Under the pieces are notes generated by a model. The model saw only the letters and a list, made by a program, of their open reading frames with translations. It ran no database searches and was not told the origin of the DNA. From assembly GCF_002197845.1 (NCBI RefSeq), contig NZ_NIDE01000019.1, positions 248,001-312,000 of the forward strand: DNA of 64,000 nt, given 5' to 3'. A program made the translations under genes and the position numbers. The stretch comes from Fimbriiglobus ruber (lineage in GTDB: Bacteria; Planctomycetota; Planctomycetia; Gemmatales; Gemmataceae). Positions 36,829 through 45,945 of the stretch are shown here, piece after piece. The number at the start of each line of letters is the position of its first letter. Position 1 is the stretch's first letter.

Positions 36829-36837
36829 CTGAGCAAG

Positions 36838-36890
36838 AACCCGCCGCAAAGCCTTAGTAAATAAGGTTTTGCGGCGGGTTTCTTTTTTTG
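36838..36890 (+). terminator. Strong rho-independent terminator after tRNA-Val
   Basis: A 19-bp stem (36838-36856/36862-36880, one G-T pair) with a 5-base loop is followed by tcttttttt. Confidence 0.9.
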
Positions 36891-37074
36891 CTTTGGAATG
36901 ACGGTTTTGGGAGCCACTCTCCTGTTTGTCACCTGGTTTGTCACCAATTTCGTCCTCGGTTGATTGTCACCTGGGGAAGAAGCCGCGATCTTGATTCGAC
37001 GCGAATCCTGCCCCCTTTTCTGGTCCGCACCTGTGAGACGTTGCGGACCAAGTTCACAGGAAAGCTCGTCGCCC

Positions 37075-37852
37075 ATGACGATAGATCAACTCGCGACCTG
37101 CGACCGCACAACCCTCGACCGTTATGTTCGTGCCGGGAAGCCCTTCCTAGTGCCCGGATTTGCCCACCAATGGCCCGCATGCGAGCGGTGGACACCGGAA
37201 TACCTCGCCGCCGCGGGCGGGGACACGCTCATATACGGTGAGTCACTACCCCGACGGTGTCACTCTGGCGGGGAAGGTCGCGATGACTGTGGGCGACTAC
37301 CTCGCTGCCATCTCGGCCACGCCGAAGAGTTGGCAGCATCACTACATGGAATCGGTCGAGTTGGCGGAACTTGCGGAAGCGTTGTGCCAGGACGCCCCGA
37401 TCCCGGCCGACCTTGATGGTCTGCCCGGGGTTTCGGACACTGTTTTCTTTGGCCTGAACACCGGAAGTTGCTGCCACATTCACGCCCACGAGGAAGCAGT
37501 CGTCTTCCAGTTCGTGGGGACCAAGGTCTTCACCCTTTACCCGCCGGAAGACGTCCGACACCTCTACTTCGAGCCGATCACCAAGGACTACCGCCGCAGC
37601 CGAGTCGTGTTCCCGGAAGTGAACTATCGTCGGTTCCCCCTCACCCGTCGTTTGAACAGGATCGACGTGGGTCTGAAATCGGGAGACGTTCTTTACATCC
37701 CCGTTCACTGGGCCCATTGGACGACCGCCGAGGGGTTCACATTCACACTGACGCGGTTCTTTCAGGCCCGGCTACGCCAATACCGCTTCCCTTCCCCGGC
37801 CTTCCGGTGCATCCTTGGCCGAGTAATCCAACTGATTCGCGACCGGAAGTGA
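37075..37852 (+). pseudogene. JmjC/cupin-8-like protein, frameshifted
   Basis: The ATG at 37075 opens MTIDQLATCDRTTLDRYV with KPFLVPGFAHQWPACERWTP, typical of cupin-8/JmjC oxygenases. After GDTLIY (about 37235) one extra base shifts the frame; the continuation is SHYPDGVTLAGKVAMTVGDY, iron-site-like CCHIHAHEEAVVFQFVGTK, and YIPVHWAHWTT with the final histidine. If the extra G is real, the gene is inactive. The intact form would be an about 255-residue 2-oxoglutarate/Fe(II) hydroxylase. It is the first gene after tRNA-Val. Confidence 0.75.
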
Positions 37853-38135
37853 ACTTCCAGAAAAGAGTGGTGAGAAGGTGGTGCAGATTCTCAATCGAGC
37901 GCCAGAGATCCTCGACCGTCCAATTTTGCCGCATGGCTCGATCCAAACACACTCGTTGTCGAGTAGCGCTTCACCCTAGCTTTCTCGGCACCTCAGAGTA
38001 AAATCGGCGACAGAACGAAATTACCACCACCGTAAACTCTGGCCTGTTCGATGGGCGAGTGTCCTTTCGACGCCGGAGAAATACGAGAAAAAACTACCTA
38101 AACGACTCCTACCGACATTCAAACGGGGTACGCCC

Positions 38136-38474
38136 ATGACCAAAATCATCGAGTTCTTGAATGAGGACGGCACTACGGTTCTGATCGAAGTAAAAGAGCC
38201 GGAGGATGCTCAGCGAGGTACAGGAAGGGCAAGCCGATCAGAAACGGTCCATAAGTTGGGCCAGAAGGCGTTTGAAGCTGGGCTTGCGCATCTTCGCCCG
38301 ATTGCGCAGGCAGTGATGAAGACAGCAACAGAGTTGAACAATCCGAGTGAAGTCGCCATTGAATTCGGAATCAAGGTCAGTGTCGAATCCGGGGTCATAG
38401 TGGCGTCTGCTGAGGCGGAGGCGAATTTTAAGGTTTCGCTGAAATGGAAGAACTCCAAAACCGAGGGTCAATAG
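38136..38474 (+). CDS. Trypsin-co-occurring domain (Trypco1-like) small protein
   Basis: The 112-residue protein begins with a beta-rich N-terminus (IIEFLNEDGTTVLIEVKEP) and continues with a helical middle and a second beta part (EVAIEFGIKVSVESGVIVAS, then EANFKVSLKW). The strand patterns GIKVSVESGVIVAS and ANFKVSLKW are those of small proteins found next to trypsin-like peptidases in conflict operons (Trypco1 type, from memory). It has no export signal. It lies 60 bases upstream of the trypsin-like gene and heads the operon; a regulatory or substrate-like role for the peptidase is inferred. Confidence 0.7.
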   Translation: MTKIIEFLNEDGTTVLIEVKEPEDAQRGTGRASRSETVHKLGQKAFEAGLAHLRPIAQAVMKTATELNNPSEVAIEFGIKVSVESGVIVASAEAEANFKVSLKWKNSKTEGQ

Positions 38475-38534
38475 AAAATGCGGGCAGCATAAGGCGATCG
38501 ATGCATTGGCACGGAACCGAACAACGGGGATGTC

Positions 38535-40331
38535 TTGAATCAGCTCATTCATTGCGCGGCTCGCCTCTTGGACAAGAAGCAGAAAGCAGTCGGCGGAGGC
38601 GTGCTAATCTCGAACAATCGAGTTCTGACATGCGCGCATGTCGTGAATACCGCACTCGATTTGGATGCCAACAACACTTTAATGCCCAATGGCTCGATTT
38701 TGGTCGATTTCCCGTTGTTAGCTCAAGGCGGCAGGCATTATTCGAGGGTGGTCTTCTTCCACTTCGACCCTGCGAACCAAGCCGAGGATGTCGCTGTCCT
38801 TGAACTACAAACGAAGCCAAAAGGTTGCACCCCAGCAACCTTCTGTTCGGATGTGGATTTATATGGCTTCAAATTTGAAGCCTATGGGTATGCGGACGGC
38901 TATGAGACAGGTGCGTGGTCCGAAGGTAAGCTGGGACGAATCGACGCGCTCGGCTTGCTTCAACTCACAAACACTGAGATCACAGGGTACGCTGTAGAGC
39001 CTGGCTTCAGCGGAACCCCCGTTTGGGTCGGTCAATTAAGTGCGGTCGCGGGCATCGTTGTGTCAAGCGACAAGGACCCTAATACACGAGTATCATTCCT
39101 GATCCCCACCGCAAAACTGGCGTCACGGTATCCCGATCTGTCTGGGTTAGTTCGGTCGAAAAGCCATTCACGCTTGATCGAAGAAGAATTGGCTTCGGTG
39201 GCGGGTGTTGGGAAACATCAGATTCGGATTTCTGAGGCCGCTCACGGAAAATTTAGATGGCGGGGCGGAATTGCCCCGGTGCAGTTCGGTCTTCTCTGGA
39301 AAGGACGAACAGATTTTCTGATCGCATACGAGCCCGCACAGACGCGCTGTCGCGATGTGTCAGATGCGCTACTGAGAGCAGCAATCCACGGTTCCGGCGG
39401 AACTCTGTTTGTCGCCGAGCCGGATAGATGGAAAGAACGGTCAACGGAGATCGTGAACAAGTGCCTTGGAACTAACTGGGACCGTTCAAGCCCGTCACTG
39501 GCAGCAGCCACAGCAAGAACGTGGGGATTGCAACCACTCACTGAGTACGAAGACGCGGAATATTTGGTCGAGAAAGAGTATTCGCCCACTGAACTCAGCA
39601 GCATCCTAAACACTGTAATGGACCTGGTGCTGCTGGAGAGGCTATCAGAGTTTGCCAGTGAAATGCTCGTGGACGGGAAGTCTGGTGAATTAGCGATGAC
39701 TATTGAATCGGAATTGGCAACCGAGATGTGGGTGGTTTGGCAGGAGTGGGAAGCGACGTTGCGAGATCAACCGGAATTGCTGTCGCACTTCTTCCGAGTC
39801 ATGATGTCAAAGGCGGACGTGAAGCAATTGCAATTCGCCCAGGCGAGGGTGGGCCTTCACACGCTCGTCCCATGCTTGCTTCGTAGCGTGATTTTTGCCC
39901 TTGCCATCCGAGTCTGTCTGCCGTGGGACTTTAGACCGGTCATGGATGAACGGCACGCGAACATCGTTGCAAGGCACGGGTACGCGCACCTATGCGGTCT
40001 ACAATTGATCGAGGCAGTGATGATCGTGCAAAAAGTGCAGAGCCTGATGTGGGAAACGGATTATGTTATCCTTCCCCATTTTACGGACCCGGGCGAGGAT
40101 ATACCTTCTTTATCGAAAAGCTTTATGAATGGGGAAAGCAAATTTTCTCGCTTGGACAAGCCGACGGCTGGGTCGCCGCTTTTCTTGACAGGTGACGGTG
40201 CGTTCCTACGAGCGATATTGGCAGGAAAGCATGATTTACAGGCTCATCTCCAGGGCGTTGTCGCCAAGTGGATAACTCGGCAAGAGAAGGAAATAGATCA
40301 AGCCGTCGAAGGAGCTGCCCATGCCAGTTGA
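38535..40331 (+). CDS. Trypsin-like peptidase fused to a helical domain (ABC-3C-type effector)
   Basis: TTG start at 38535. Residues 1-210 are a cytoplasmic trypsin/HtrA-type serine peptidase with His35 (LTCAHVV), Asp85 (AEDVAVLEL) and Ser159 (EPGFSGTPVW). The remaining about 390 residues are mostly helical, with an IAPVQFGLLWKG region, and are unrelated to PDZ domains; they presumably attach the peptidase to the rest of the complex. No signal peptide. The stop overlaps the next gene's start by 11 bases. In ABC-three-component systems the first gene encodes a toxic effector; here the warhead would be a protease that cuts host or invader proteins when released. Confidence 0.82.
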   Translation: MNQLIHCAARLLDKKQKAVGGGVLISNNRVLTCAHVVNTALDLDANNTLMPNGSILVDFPLLAQGGRHYSRVVFFHFDPANQAEDVAVLELQTKPKGCTPATFCSDVDLYGFKFEAYGYADGYETGAWSEGKLGRIDALGLLQLTNTEITGYAVEPGFSGTPVWVGQLSAVAGIVVSSDKDPNTRVSFLIPTAKLASRYPDLSGLVRSKSHSRLIEEELASVAGVGKHQIRISEAAHGKFRWRGGIAPVQFGLLWKGRTDFLIAYEPAQTRCRDVSDALLRAAIHGSGGTLFVAEPDRWKERSTEIVNKCLGTNWDRSSPSLAAATARTWGLQPLTEYEDAEYLVEKEYSPTELSSILNTVMDLVLLERLSEFASEMLVDGKSGELAMTIESELATEMWVVWQEWEATLRDQPELLSHFFRVMMSKADVKQLQFAQARVGLHTLVPCLLRSVIFALAIRVCLPWDFRPVMDERHANIVARHGYAHLCGLQLIEAVMIVQKVQSLMWETDYVILPHFTDPGEDIPSLSKSFMNGESKFSRLDKPTAGSPLFLTGDGAFLRAILAGKHDLQAHLQGVVAKWITRQEKEIDQAVEGAAHAS

Positions 40332-41049
40332 GCCTACTGAAACGCCCGCAGTTGCCCTCGTGCAAATCCTAGAAGAGATTGCGACATCCCTGAGCATGCG
40401 ATGCGAACGCAATCCAAACGCTCTTACGCGCACGGCATCAAAAGCGTCTGATATGGCAAAAGAAGCGGGGATGGATACTACAGCTTTCACATCTGTGGCC
40501 AGTGAAGATCGTTGCGCGGGACTTTTCGTGGACTACCACGCGATCCTCATATCCGATCTTCCGGCTCCTAAGACTGGAGCCGACCTTGTCGTGGAAGAAC
40601 TTCACACGAAGTTGGCGAGCCAGCAGCGCCGCGCCGCTATCGCCATGACCTGGCTGCCCCCCTCAATGCGAAGTGATCTGAATCTATTCATCGTGGCCCC
40701 TCCCGGTTCATCTGATTCGCTGGAGTGGTCTGAATTCGCCGCGCAGACTGAAAGAAACGAACAGGTCTGCCGGAAGTTGGTTTGGCTTCCCCCTGCTGAC
40801 AAGCAATCGTGGAGGGGCAGCGCGAAGAGTTTCTGTGAGCGGACATTCTTGGCGCGCCCCTGGACTGCTCAGAACCTGCCGTCCGGATCGGCCCAACTCG
40901 ACCCGCTTGCTGGCATCTTGCAAGGCGATCACCGGATGGCGCGATGGCTCGCCGTTATGGAAAAGGATACTGAAGAGGATTCCGAACTCGCGGACGCGCT
41001 AATGAGAGCCCTGGAATCATCACCTGGGGAGGGCGCATATGTTCCTTAG
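40321..41049 (+). CDS. ABC-three-component middle component (MC1-like)
   Basis: The ATG at 40321 overlaps the peptidase gene by 11 bases, and the stop overlaps the ABC gene by 11 bases. The 242-residue protein has the pattern I associate with ABC-3C middle components: TWLPPSMRSDLNLFIVAPPG ... SLEWSEFAAQTERNEQVCRK ... LVWLPP, followed by a small C-terminal domain. Middle components are thought to connect the effector to the ABC ATPase. No catalytic motif. The assignment rests on this pattern plus the gene order effector-MC-ABC and is fairly secure. Confidence 0.78.
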   Translation: MPVEPTETPAVALVQILEEIATSLSMRCERNPNALTRTASKASDMAKEAGMDTTAFTSVASEDRCAGLFVDYHAILISDLPAPKTGADLVVEELHTKLASQQRRAAIAMTWLPPSMRSDLNLFIVAPPGSSDSLEWSEFAAQTERNEQVCRKLVWLPPADKQSWRGSAKSFCERTFLARPWTAQNLPSGSAQLDPLAGILQGDHRMARWLAVMEKDTEEDSELADALMRALESSPGEGAYVP

Positions 41050-44000
41050 CCGTGTGGCTATCTCGGATTTTCGCACGTTCCCGATAGATTTTTCGCTGGA
41101 GTTAACACCTGGGCCGGGAGTTACACTAATCGTTGGCCAGAATGGTCTCGGCAAAAGCACGTTTTTTGAGGCTTTAGAGTGGTGTTTGACGGGACAGGTT
41201 AAGAGGTTGAGCGATCTCCCCACGGAAGGCTCTAAGAAGGCAGATTTTCTTGCGCGGCGCTTGCCCGATGGGAAGGAAGCTGCGAAATACGGCGTTGAAT
41301 TAACCTTTCAACCGCAGGCGGCGGTCAAGTTTGCACGTTGGAGGGAAAAGGATGGAACCGCATTTAAAGCGACAATCGACCCCAGCGAAAGCGATCTGAT
41401 ATCGGCGCTCAAGGCTCCGACTTGGAAAGAGCCCATTTTAGCGCTCGGATCGTATCTGCGCTTAACACATTTTCTCAGCCAAGCTGGCGAACAGCGGTTC
41501 GCCGTTCAAGACTCGAAGGATCGGTGGTCCGCCCTAGAAGCACCCGCAGGAACTGAGCGTCTGAATCGCCTGCGCGAACGCCTCGGTAACAGAGGAGTTA
41601 CTTCAGCGTTCAATCGCCGCGCGAAGGAAGCACAGGATGCTATTAATAATGCAGAGCAAGCCGTCAAGAATTGGGACGAACTGATCGAGCGAAGGAATCA
41701 TGCTCGCCGCATTGCTGAGTCAGGCGGAGCGGTCTCGCAGGCCGAGTTGCTACCGCAATTAGAAATGCTTCGCGTCGATATTGCAGGGCATTTCGGTGAT
41801 TTCCAATTTACTGAGCCGTCATCGCCGGAAGCTTGCATCCGACAGATTGCCACTCGCCTGGATGGGTTGAGGCCGTCTCTGGCCGGAAGAGTGGAAGCGG
41901 CCAAATCGCTTGAGCCGGCTCCTCGACAATGGCGACAGGCGATGGATGACATTGCGAAGGGCAATGCGGTCCAATCCGCAAGACAAACGCAAGTCGTTGA
42001 TGCAACAATGACTATCGATCGGCTGCAATTCCAAATTGCTGAGGAAGATGGGCACCTGAAGCAGGTTGATGCTTCGCTAGAGGAGATTGCCCGCGGCCGG
42101 AGCCGACTGACCCGCATTGCGACAGCCCGATCCTCTCTTGAAGAACTTCTGATAAGGGAGAGGGCGTTGGCCGAGCGGATCAGCCTAGCCGAAGTGGAAC
42201 TTGCAAGAGTTTCCGCCACCGCCCGTAACTTGTTTACACTTGCCGACGATCAGCGACGGCTCGAACGCGAATATGCCTCAGCAACGGATCGATCTGAGGC
42301 TGTCCGGGAGTTGCAAAACCTGTACACTCGATTTCTGCGTGCAGAAGGAGACGCGAAGGACGCCGATAGCAAACTCTCCGATATCAGGTTGCAGACACAA
42401 GGAATAGATAAGGAAGTTCAGGAAATCGAGCGCGACCGTCTTCGCCACACTCAAAGCTTGCATGATTGCGACCAACGACTTCAACGGTTGAGGTTTCAGG
42501 CCACCACCATTGAAAGCTGCGTAGCGTCACTTGCGTCTGTGATTACGGAGGAGGATACTCATTGCCCATTATGCTCGACTGAGTTCGCGGCTGGCGAACT
42601 TAAGAAGCTGGTAAATGCTGCCGCTAGCACGAGCAATGACGGTTTGTCTGCTGCCGAGGCGGCTATCGAAAACGTACGAGAAGCCATCCGACTGGTTGAA
42701 GAGAGAGCCGCAATTGTTGCTTCAAAGCAGTTGCAACGTGATCGCGCGTCCAAGAACGCGGCCGCTGCCCGCGCGACAGCTGATGCTCTACAGGCCACTT
42801 TGCGACTTCATCAGTTCATCGCCAGCTCCCCTGCTGGAATAGCGATTGAGAACCGTGTCGCTACACTTCAGGCTGCGGCCAAGATGCGCCTGGATGAGCT
42901 GACCAGCTCCCTGCGAGGCTCAATCAGTGCAGCAGAGAGGGATAAGACAGCGACTGATGCCGAGGTCAACAAACGGTCCGCCGAATCCACGCTTCATGAG
43001 TTGAAAGAGGAACTGGCAGCGCTGCGGATATCAAGGCAGGAGTATGAAGCAATTCTGGAGCCTGCGTCGCAAATCGGTGATGATACGGCTCGATTATCCT
43101 CAGAATTGGCCAAACTTGCCGAATCTGAAGGAAGCCTACTAACCACACAGGAAGCAAGGAGCAAAAAACTTGCGGCGCTATCGGTCCAGCTACGGGCGGC
43201 AGTCACCACTCGACAGTCTCTAGAATCCGAGTTGCTATCTGCATCACATCACGCATCTGAATTGCAGCGATTGTTGGATATATTACGAATATCATGGAAT
43301 AAATCCGGATTCAAAGGCGACCCATCGGCTGAGGCACTTCAACTCGGACTGGATGAAATCGCCGAAAGGCAAAAACGACTGGCTGAATTCGAGGCAAGGA
43401 ATCGCACACTGCTTGAAGGTCACTCCTCATGGTCAAAGGCCGAGGAGTTTGGAAATCTTCAGAAGCAAATCACCGAGACCGTGCAGCACTTGGAATGTTC
43501 GTCGGAGGAAGGGGCAAGGCCCGCATTAGATCGAGCCTTAGGAGCCGCTCGCGCTCAGGCTCAACAGGCCACGGACGCACGATTATTCCGCGACCAGATG
43601 ATCGATAAACTCGGAGCAGAGGCGCGCCAATACGCTAACAAAGTCTTGGCTCCGCTCAATTCGCTGAACGAGAGCTTTCTAAGGGTTTTTTCGTGTTTTT
43701 CTAATCTTTCGGTCTCGATGGGGGCGAAGACACAGCAAACATCAGTAAAGCTGGAATTTGTTCTTCGATGGTTAGCAGGTTCGGCTGAGTCCGGGACTGC
43801 CGCTTCAATACGGCACTTTTTGAGCGAAGGCCAATTGTCGGCGCTCTCTGTGAGTCTCCTGCTGAGCATGAGTACCGCCTACAGATGGTCGCAATGGCGG
43901 GCTTTGATCCTGGACGATCCTCTCCAACATAACGACGTTATTCACGCCACTTCATTCATTGAAGTTCTGCGGAATCTGGTTCGCTACCAAGGCTACCAAG

Positions 44001-44131
44001 TCCTGCTTTCAACTCACGACCTCGAACTTGCGGATTTCATCCGTCGGAAAATGGAGGCGGCAGAAGTCGACTGCAAAACATGCCAATTCCTTGGCACCCG
44101 GCAAACTGGTGTTAAGTATAAGGTGACGTGA
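41039..44131 (+). CDS. SMC/Rad50-like ABC ATPase of the ABC-three-component operon
   Basis: The 1030-residue protein has Walker A at the N-terminus (IVGQNGLGKST, 31-41), about 700 residues of coiled-coil with one CPLC zinc-hook motif (509-512) in the centre, and at the C-terminus the ABC signature (FLSEGQLSALSVSL), Walker B (ALILDDPLQ) and the switch histidine (LLSTHD). This Rad50/SMC architecture implies a dimer that clamps or senses DNA ends or structures. In ABC-3C systems the ATPase is the presumed sensor that activates the effector. It is the last and largest gene of the operon and translationally coupled to the middle component. Confidence 0.92.
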   Translation: MFLSRVAISDFRTFPIDFSLELTPGPGVTLIVGQNGLGKSTFFEALEWCLTGQVKRLSDLPTEGSKKADFLARRLPDGKEAAKYGVELTFQPQAAVKFARWREKDGTAFKATIDPSESDLISALKAPTWKEPILALGSYLRLTHFLSQAGEQRFAVQDSKDRWSALEAPAGTERLNRLRERLGNRGVTSAFNRRAKEAQDAINNAEQAVKNWDELIERRNHARRIAESGGAVSQAELLPQLEMLRVDIAGHFGDFQFTEPSSPEACIRQIATRLDGLRPSLAGRVEAAKSLEPAPRQWRQAMDDIAKGNAVQSARQTQVVDATMTIDRLQFQIAEEDGHLKQVDASLEEIARGRSRLTRIATARSSLEELLIRERALAERISLAEVELARVSATARNLFTLADDQRRLEREYASATDRSEAVRELQNLYTRFLRAEGDAKDADSKLSDIRLQTQGIDKEVQEIERDRLRHTQSLHDCDQRLQRLRFQATTIESCVASLASVITEEDTHCPLCSTEFAAGELKKLVNAAASTSNDGLSAAEAAIENVREAIRLVEERAAIVASKQLQRDRASKNAAAARATADALQATLRLHQFIASSPAGIAIENRVATLQAAAKMRLDELTSSLRGSISAAERDKTATDAEVNKRSAESTLHELKEELAALRISRQEYEAILEPASQIGDDTARLSSELAKLAESEGSLLTTQEARSKKLAALSVQLRAAVTTRQSLESELLSASHHASELQRLLDILRISWNKSGFKGDPSAEALQLGLDEIAERQKRLAEFEARNRTLLEGHSSWSKAEEFGNLQKQITETVQHLECSSEEGARPALDRALGAARAQAQQATDARLFRDQMIDKLGAEARQYANKVLAPLNSLNESFLRVFSCFSNLSVSMGAKTQQTSVKLEFVLRWLAGSAESGTAASIRHFLSEGQLSALSVSLLLSMSTAYRWSQWRALILDDPLQHNDVIHATSFIEVLRNLVRYQGYQVLLSTHDLELADFIRRKMEAAEVDCKTCQFLGTRQTGVKYKVT

Positions 44132-44307
44132 TGTTTAGTATCAATTAATTTGCCATGCCGCTTTGTGTCCGGGAGCAGTTTTGGAATACGACCCAATACA
44201 TATTGCATCTGGTTGAAACCGTAGATACTACATCCGGTCATATTAATAAGCACATTGCATTCTAGATTCCAGACAATTGATAGTGCCTCTTAGATGGTTG
44301 TGCTGGA

Positions 44308-44487
44308 TTATCCACGTACACTTGGTCGCGCCCTAAAAGTTGTCCACGTACACTTAGTCGCGCCTCCACGTACACTTGGTCGCGTTCGACGATGGATTTC
44401 CGCGGAGTCTTAACGTACACTTGGTCGCTCAAACCTATATATACCTATAACTAAACCTGTAGTATATCGCTGAAATTCTGTGGATTA
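44308..44487. other. Putative replication origin (oriV)
   Basis: Four iterons are framed by DnaA-box-like nonamers: ttatccacg (44308-44316) at the left and tgtggatta (44479-44487) at the right, each 8/9 matches to the consensus. Between the last iteron and the right box lies an AT-rich stretch (about 44430-44468, caaacctatatatacct...) suitable for duplex opening. The parA-rep operon is transcribed toward it. This is the layout of an iteron-regulated plasmid origin. Confidence 0.75.
44314..44428 (+). repeat. Four iterons (16 bp)
   Basis: Core acgtacacttggtcgc at 44314-44329, 44346-44361 (one mismatch), 44368-44383 and 44413-44428. Start-to-start spacings are 32, 22 and 45 bases, i.e. close to whole helical turns (3, 2 and about 4). 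They lie on one face of the helix, the pattern expected of Rep binding sites. Confidence 0.85.
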
Positions 44488-44696
44488 CGGGGATAACATC
44501 GGAGCCTGGGGATAACCCCTCTGCGAGATGGCATTCAGGAGCGAAGGGGGGAAGTTTGCGAATCACACCTTCGTAAAGCCACACAAAGGCGTCTTTCAGG
44601 CGATAAGCGGGTGCGTCAGCTACCAACCTACCTGCCCACTCCATTTCGAGCGTGATTATCCTATTTACCTGCGTTTTCAAATTCGACTTCCCGAAT

Positions 44697-45623
44697 TCAT
44701 CCCGTCACCATCAGCGAATTGGTTTTCCCCGTGATCGGAGGGGGGCTGTTTTCCAACGTCAATCCCCGATCGTCCGCCGAAAGACGCGCCTGCGGGTAAA
44801 CGGCATGCACTTGTTGAAGCGTCGACAGGAACCGCTTCCGGAAATCCCTCACCCGGTCGTATCCCTGCCCGAATTGCTCATACACCCCGGACCATGGGAT
44901 GAATTGCGGCTGCCCGACCGAAACCCGGTGTAGCCGCTGGGCCAGCCACGTGTAAACGTCCAGAGCCAGGGCCGATCCGGCCAGGGCGCCGACGGCCCGG
45001 CGGTCGAGCGGGACGGCATGCCGCTGCAAGCTGGCGTAGTATTCGGCACTGAGTTTGACGGTCGAGGGCCATAACATACGCTGACCCGGCTCGGCCGGAT
45101 ACCAGAGGTCGAAGGCGCTCACGATCTGCGTGTTGACCTGCACGGCACGCCCCCCCTCCACCATCCCCATGCGGACGGTGGCGGATGCCAAACGCGAAAG
45201 CTGATCTTTCAGATGACGCAGATGCGGGCCGGTGATGGCGATCCCAAGCGAGCGGGCGAACGCGGTCATCGAATCTTCGACATCGATCACCGGCGAGCGC
45301 GTGCGAATGGCTTCGGTGGCGAGGTGGATCAGGACGAGCCGGGGTTTTTCGCCATAGGGCAGCCCCATCTGAACGAATTGGCCGGTAGCGGGATCATAGG
45401 CGGAACCGGCCTCGATCCGAAGTGTCGCCATTCCCTGCCGTCGCTCCCATTCGCGCACGGCATCACCGGGATTGCCGTAGGGGATGCCGCACTGACACTG
45501 AACGGTGTGCAAAAAATCGATCCGGTCGGGCGGCGTGGATCGGATATCGGTGGCGGCGTCCAGCCGCTTTCGTTGCGTCGGACTGAGCAATTTCTGCGGA
45601 GGCTGGGTCATGGCCCGGCTCAC
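44697..45623 (-). CDS. Plasmid replication initiator (RepA-like)
   Basis: The 308-residue protein contains the RepA_C-type signature LPYGEKPRLVLIHLATEAIR followed by VIDVEDSMTAFARSLG, and a winged-helix-like region (AEYYASLQRHAVPLDRRAVG) in which the Rep binds iterons. The start at 45623 overlaps the stop of the upstream small gene as ATGA, implying coupled translation. Its 3' end is about 200 bases from the iteron array. It should open the origin at 44308-44487 and recruit host replication proteins. Whether it is active in the integrated state is unknown. Confidence 0.82.
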   Translation of the reverse strand: MSRAMTQPPQKLLSPTQRKRLDAATDIRSTPPDRIDFLHTVQCQCGIPYGNPGDAVREWERRQGMATLRIEAGSAYDPATGQFVQMGLPYGEKPRLVLIHLATEAIRTRSPVIDVEDSMTAFARSLGIAITGPHLRHLKDQLSRLASATVRMGMVEGGRAVQVNTQIVSAFDLWYPAEPGQRMLWPSTVKLSAEYYASLQRHAVPLDRRAVGALAGSALALDVYTWLAQRLHRVSVGQPQFIPWSGVYEQFGQGYDRVRDFRKRFLSTLQQVHAVYPQARLSADDRGLTLENSPPPITGKTNSLMVTG

Positions 45624-45925
45624 GACAGATAGCCGCGGGTTTTGAGCCAGGGCTCCAATGCGTCTTCCAAAATATCGAGGATGGCGCTCGGTTCGAGCCC
45701 GTGGAGTTGCCGCTCTAACGACGCGCGTTTGAGCGCTGCCGCGTAATCGGAGCGAATCCGCGTGGTGAGTGGGACGCGGCTGATGGCCGGCTTTTTTTTC
45801 TCCGATGGGTTCGGCACGAACTCAGGCGCGGTCGCGGTTTCATTTTCGGCGGGCGGCGTGTTGGCGTACACGAATTGCTTTTCGGCCGGGGTAATGCCCG
45901 AAACCAGTGACCTGCGCTCTCCCAT
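45620..45925 (-). CDS. Small protein between ParA and Rep (candidate partition/copy-control protein)
   Basis: A 101-residue protein with a disordered, lysine-rich centre and a helical C-terminus (YAAALKRASLERQLHGLEPS). No confident family. Its position between ParA (20 bases upstream) and Rep (ATGA overlap downstream) is where small ParB/CopG-type DNA-binding partition proteins occur, so a role as ParA partner is plausible but not shown by motif. Confidence 0.65.
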   Translation of the reverse strand: MGERRSLVSGITPAEKQFVYANTPPAENETATAPEFVPNPSEKKKPAISRVPLTTRIRSDYAAALKRASLERQLHGLEPSAILDILEDALEPWLKTRGYLS

Positions 45926-45945
45926 GACGGTTACTCCTTACTGTT

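Noticed and set aside
36810-37076. Minus-strand frame overlapping the tRNA 3' end, with VTNQVTN-like residues
   Set aside because: Could be the tail of a lost integrase, but only 88 codons, no catalytic motif, and it runs through the tRNA and terminator.
44280-44500. CRISPR array
   Set aside because: Four short repeats at unequal spacing without spacer-like units; iterons fit better, and no cas genes are present.
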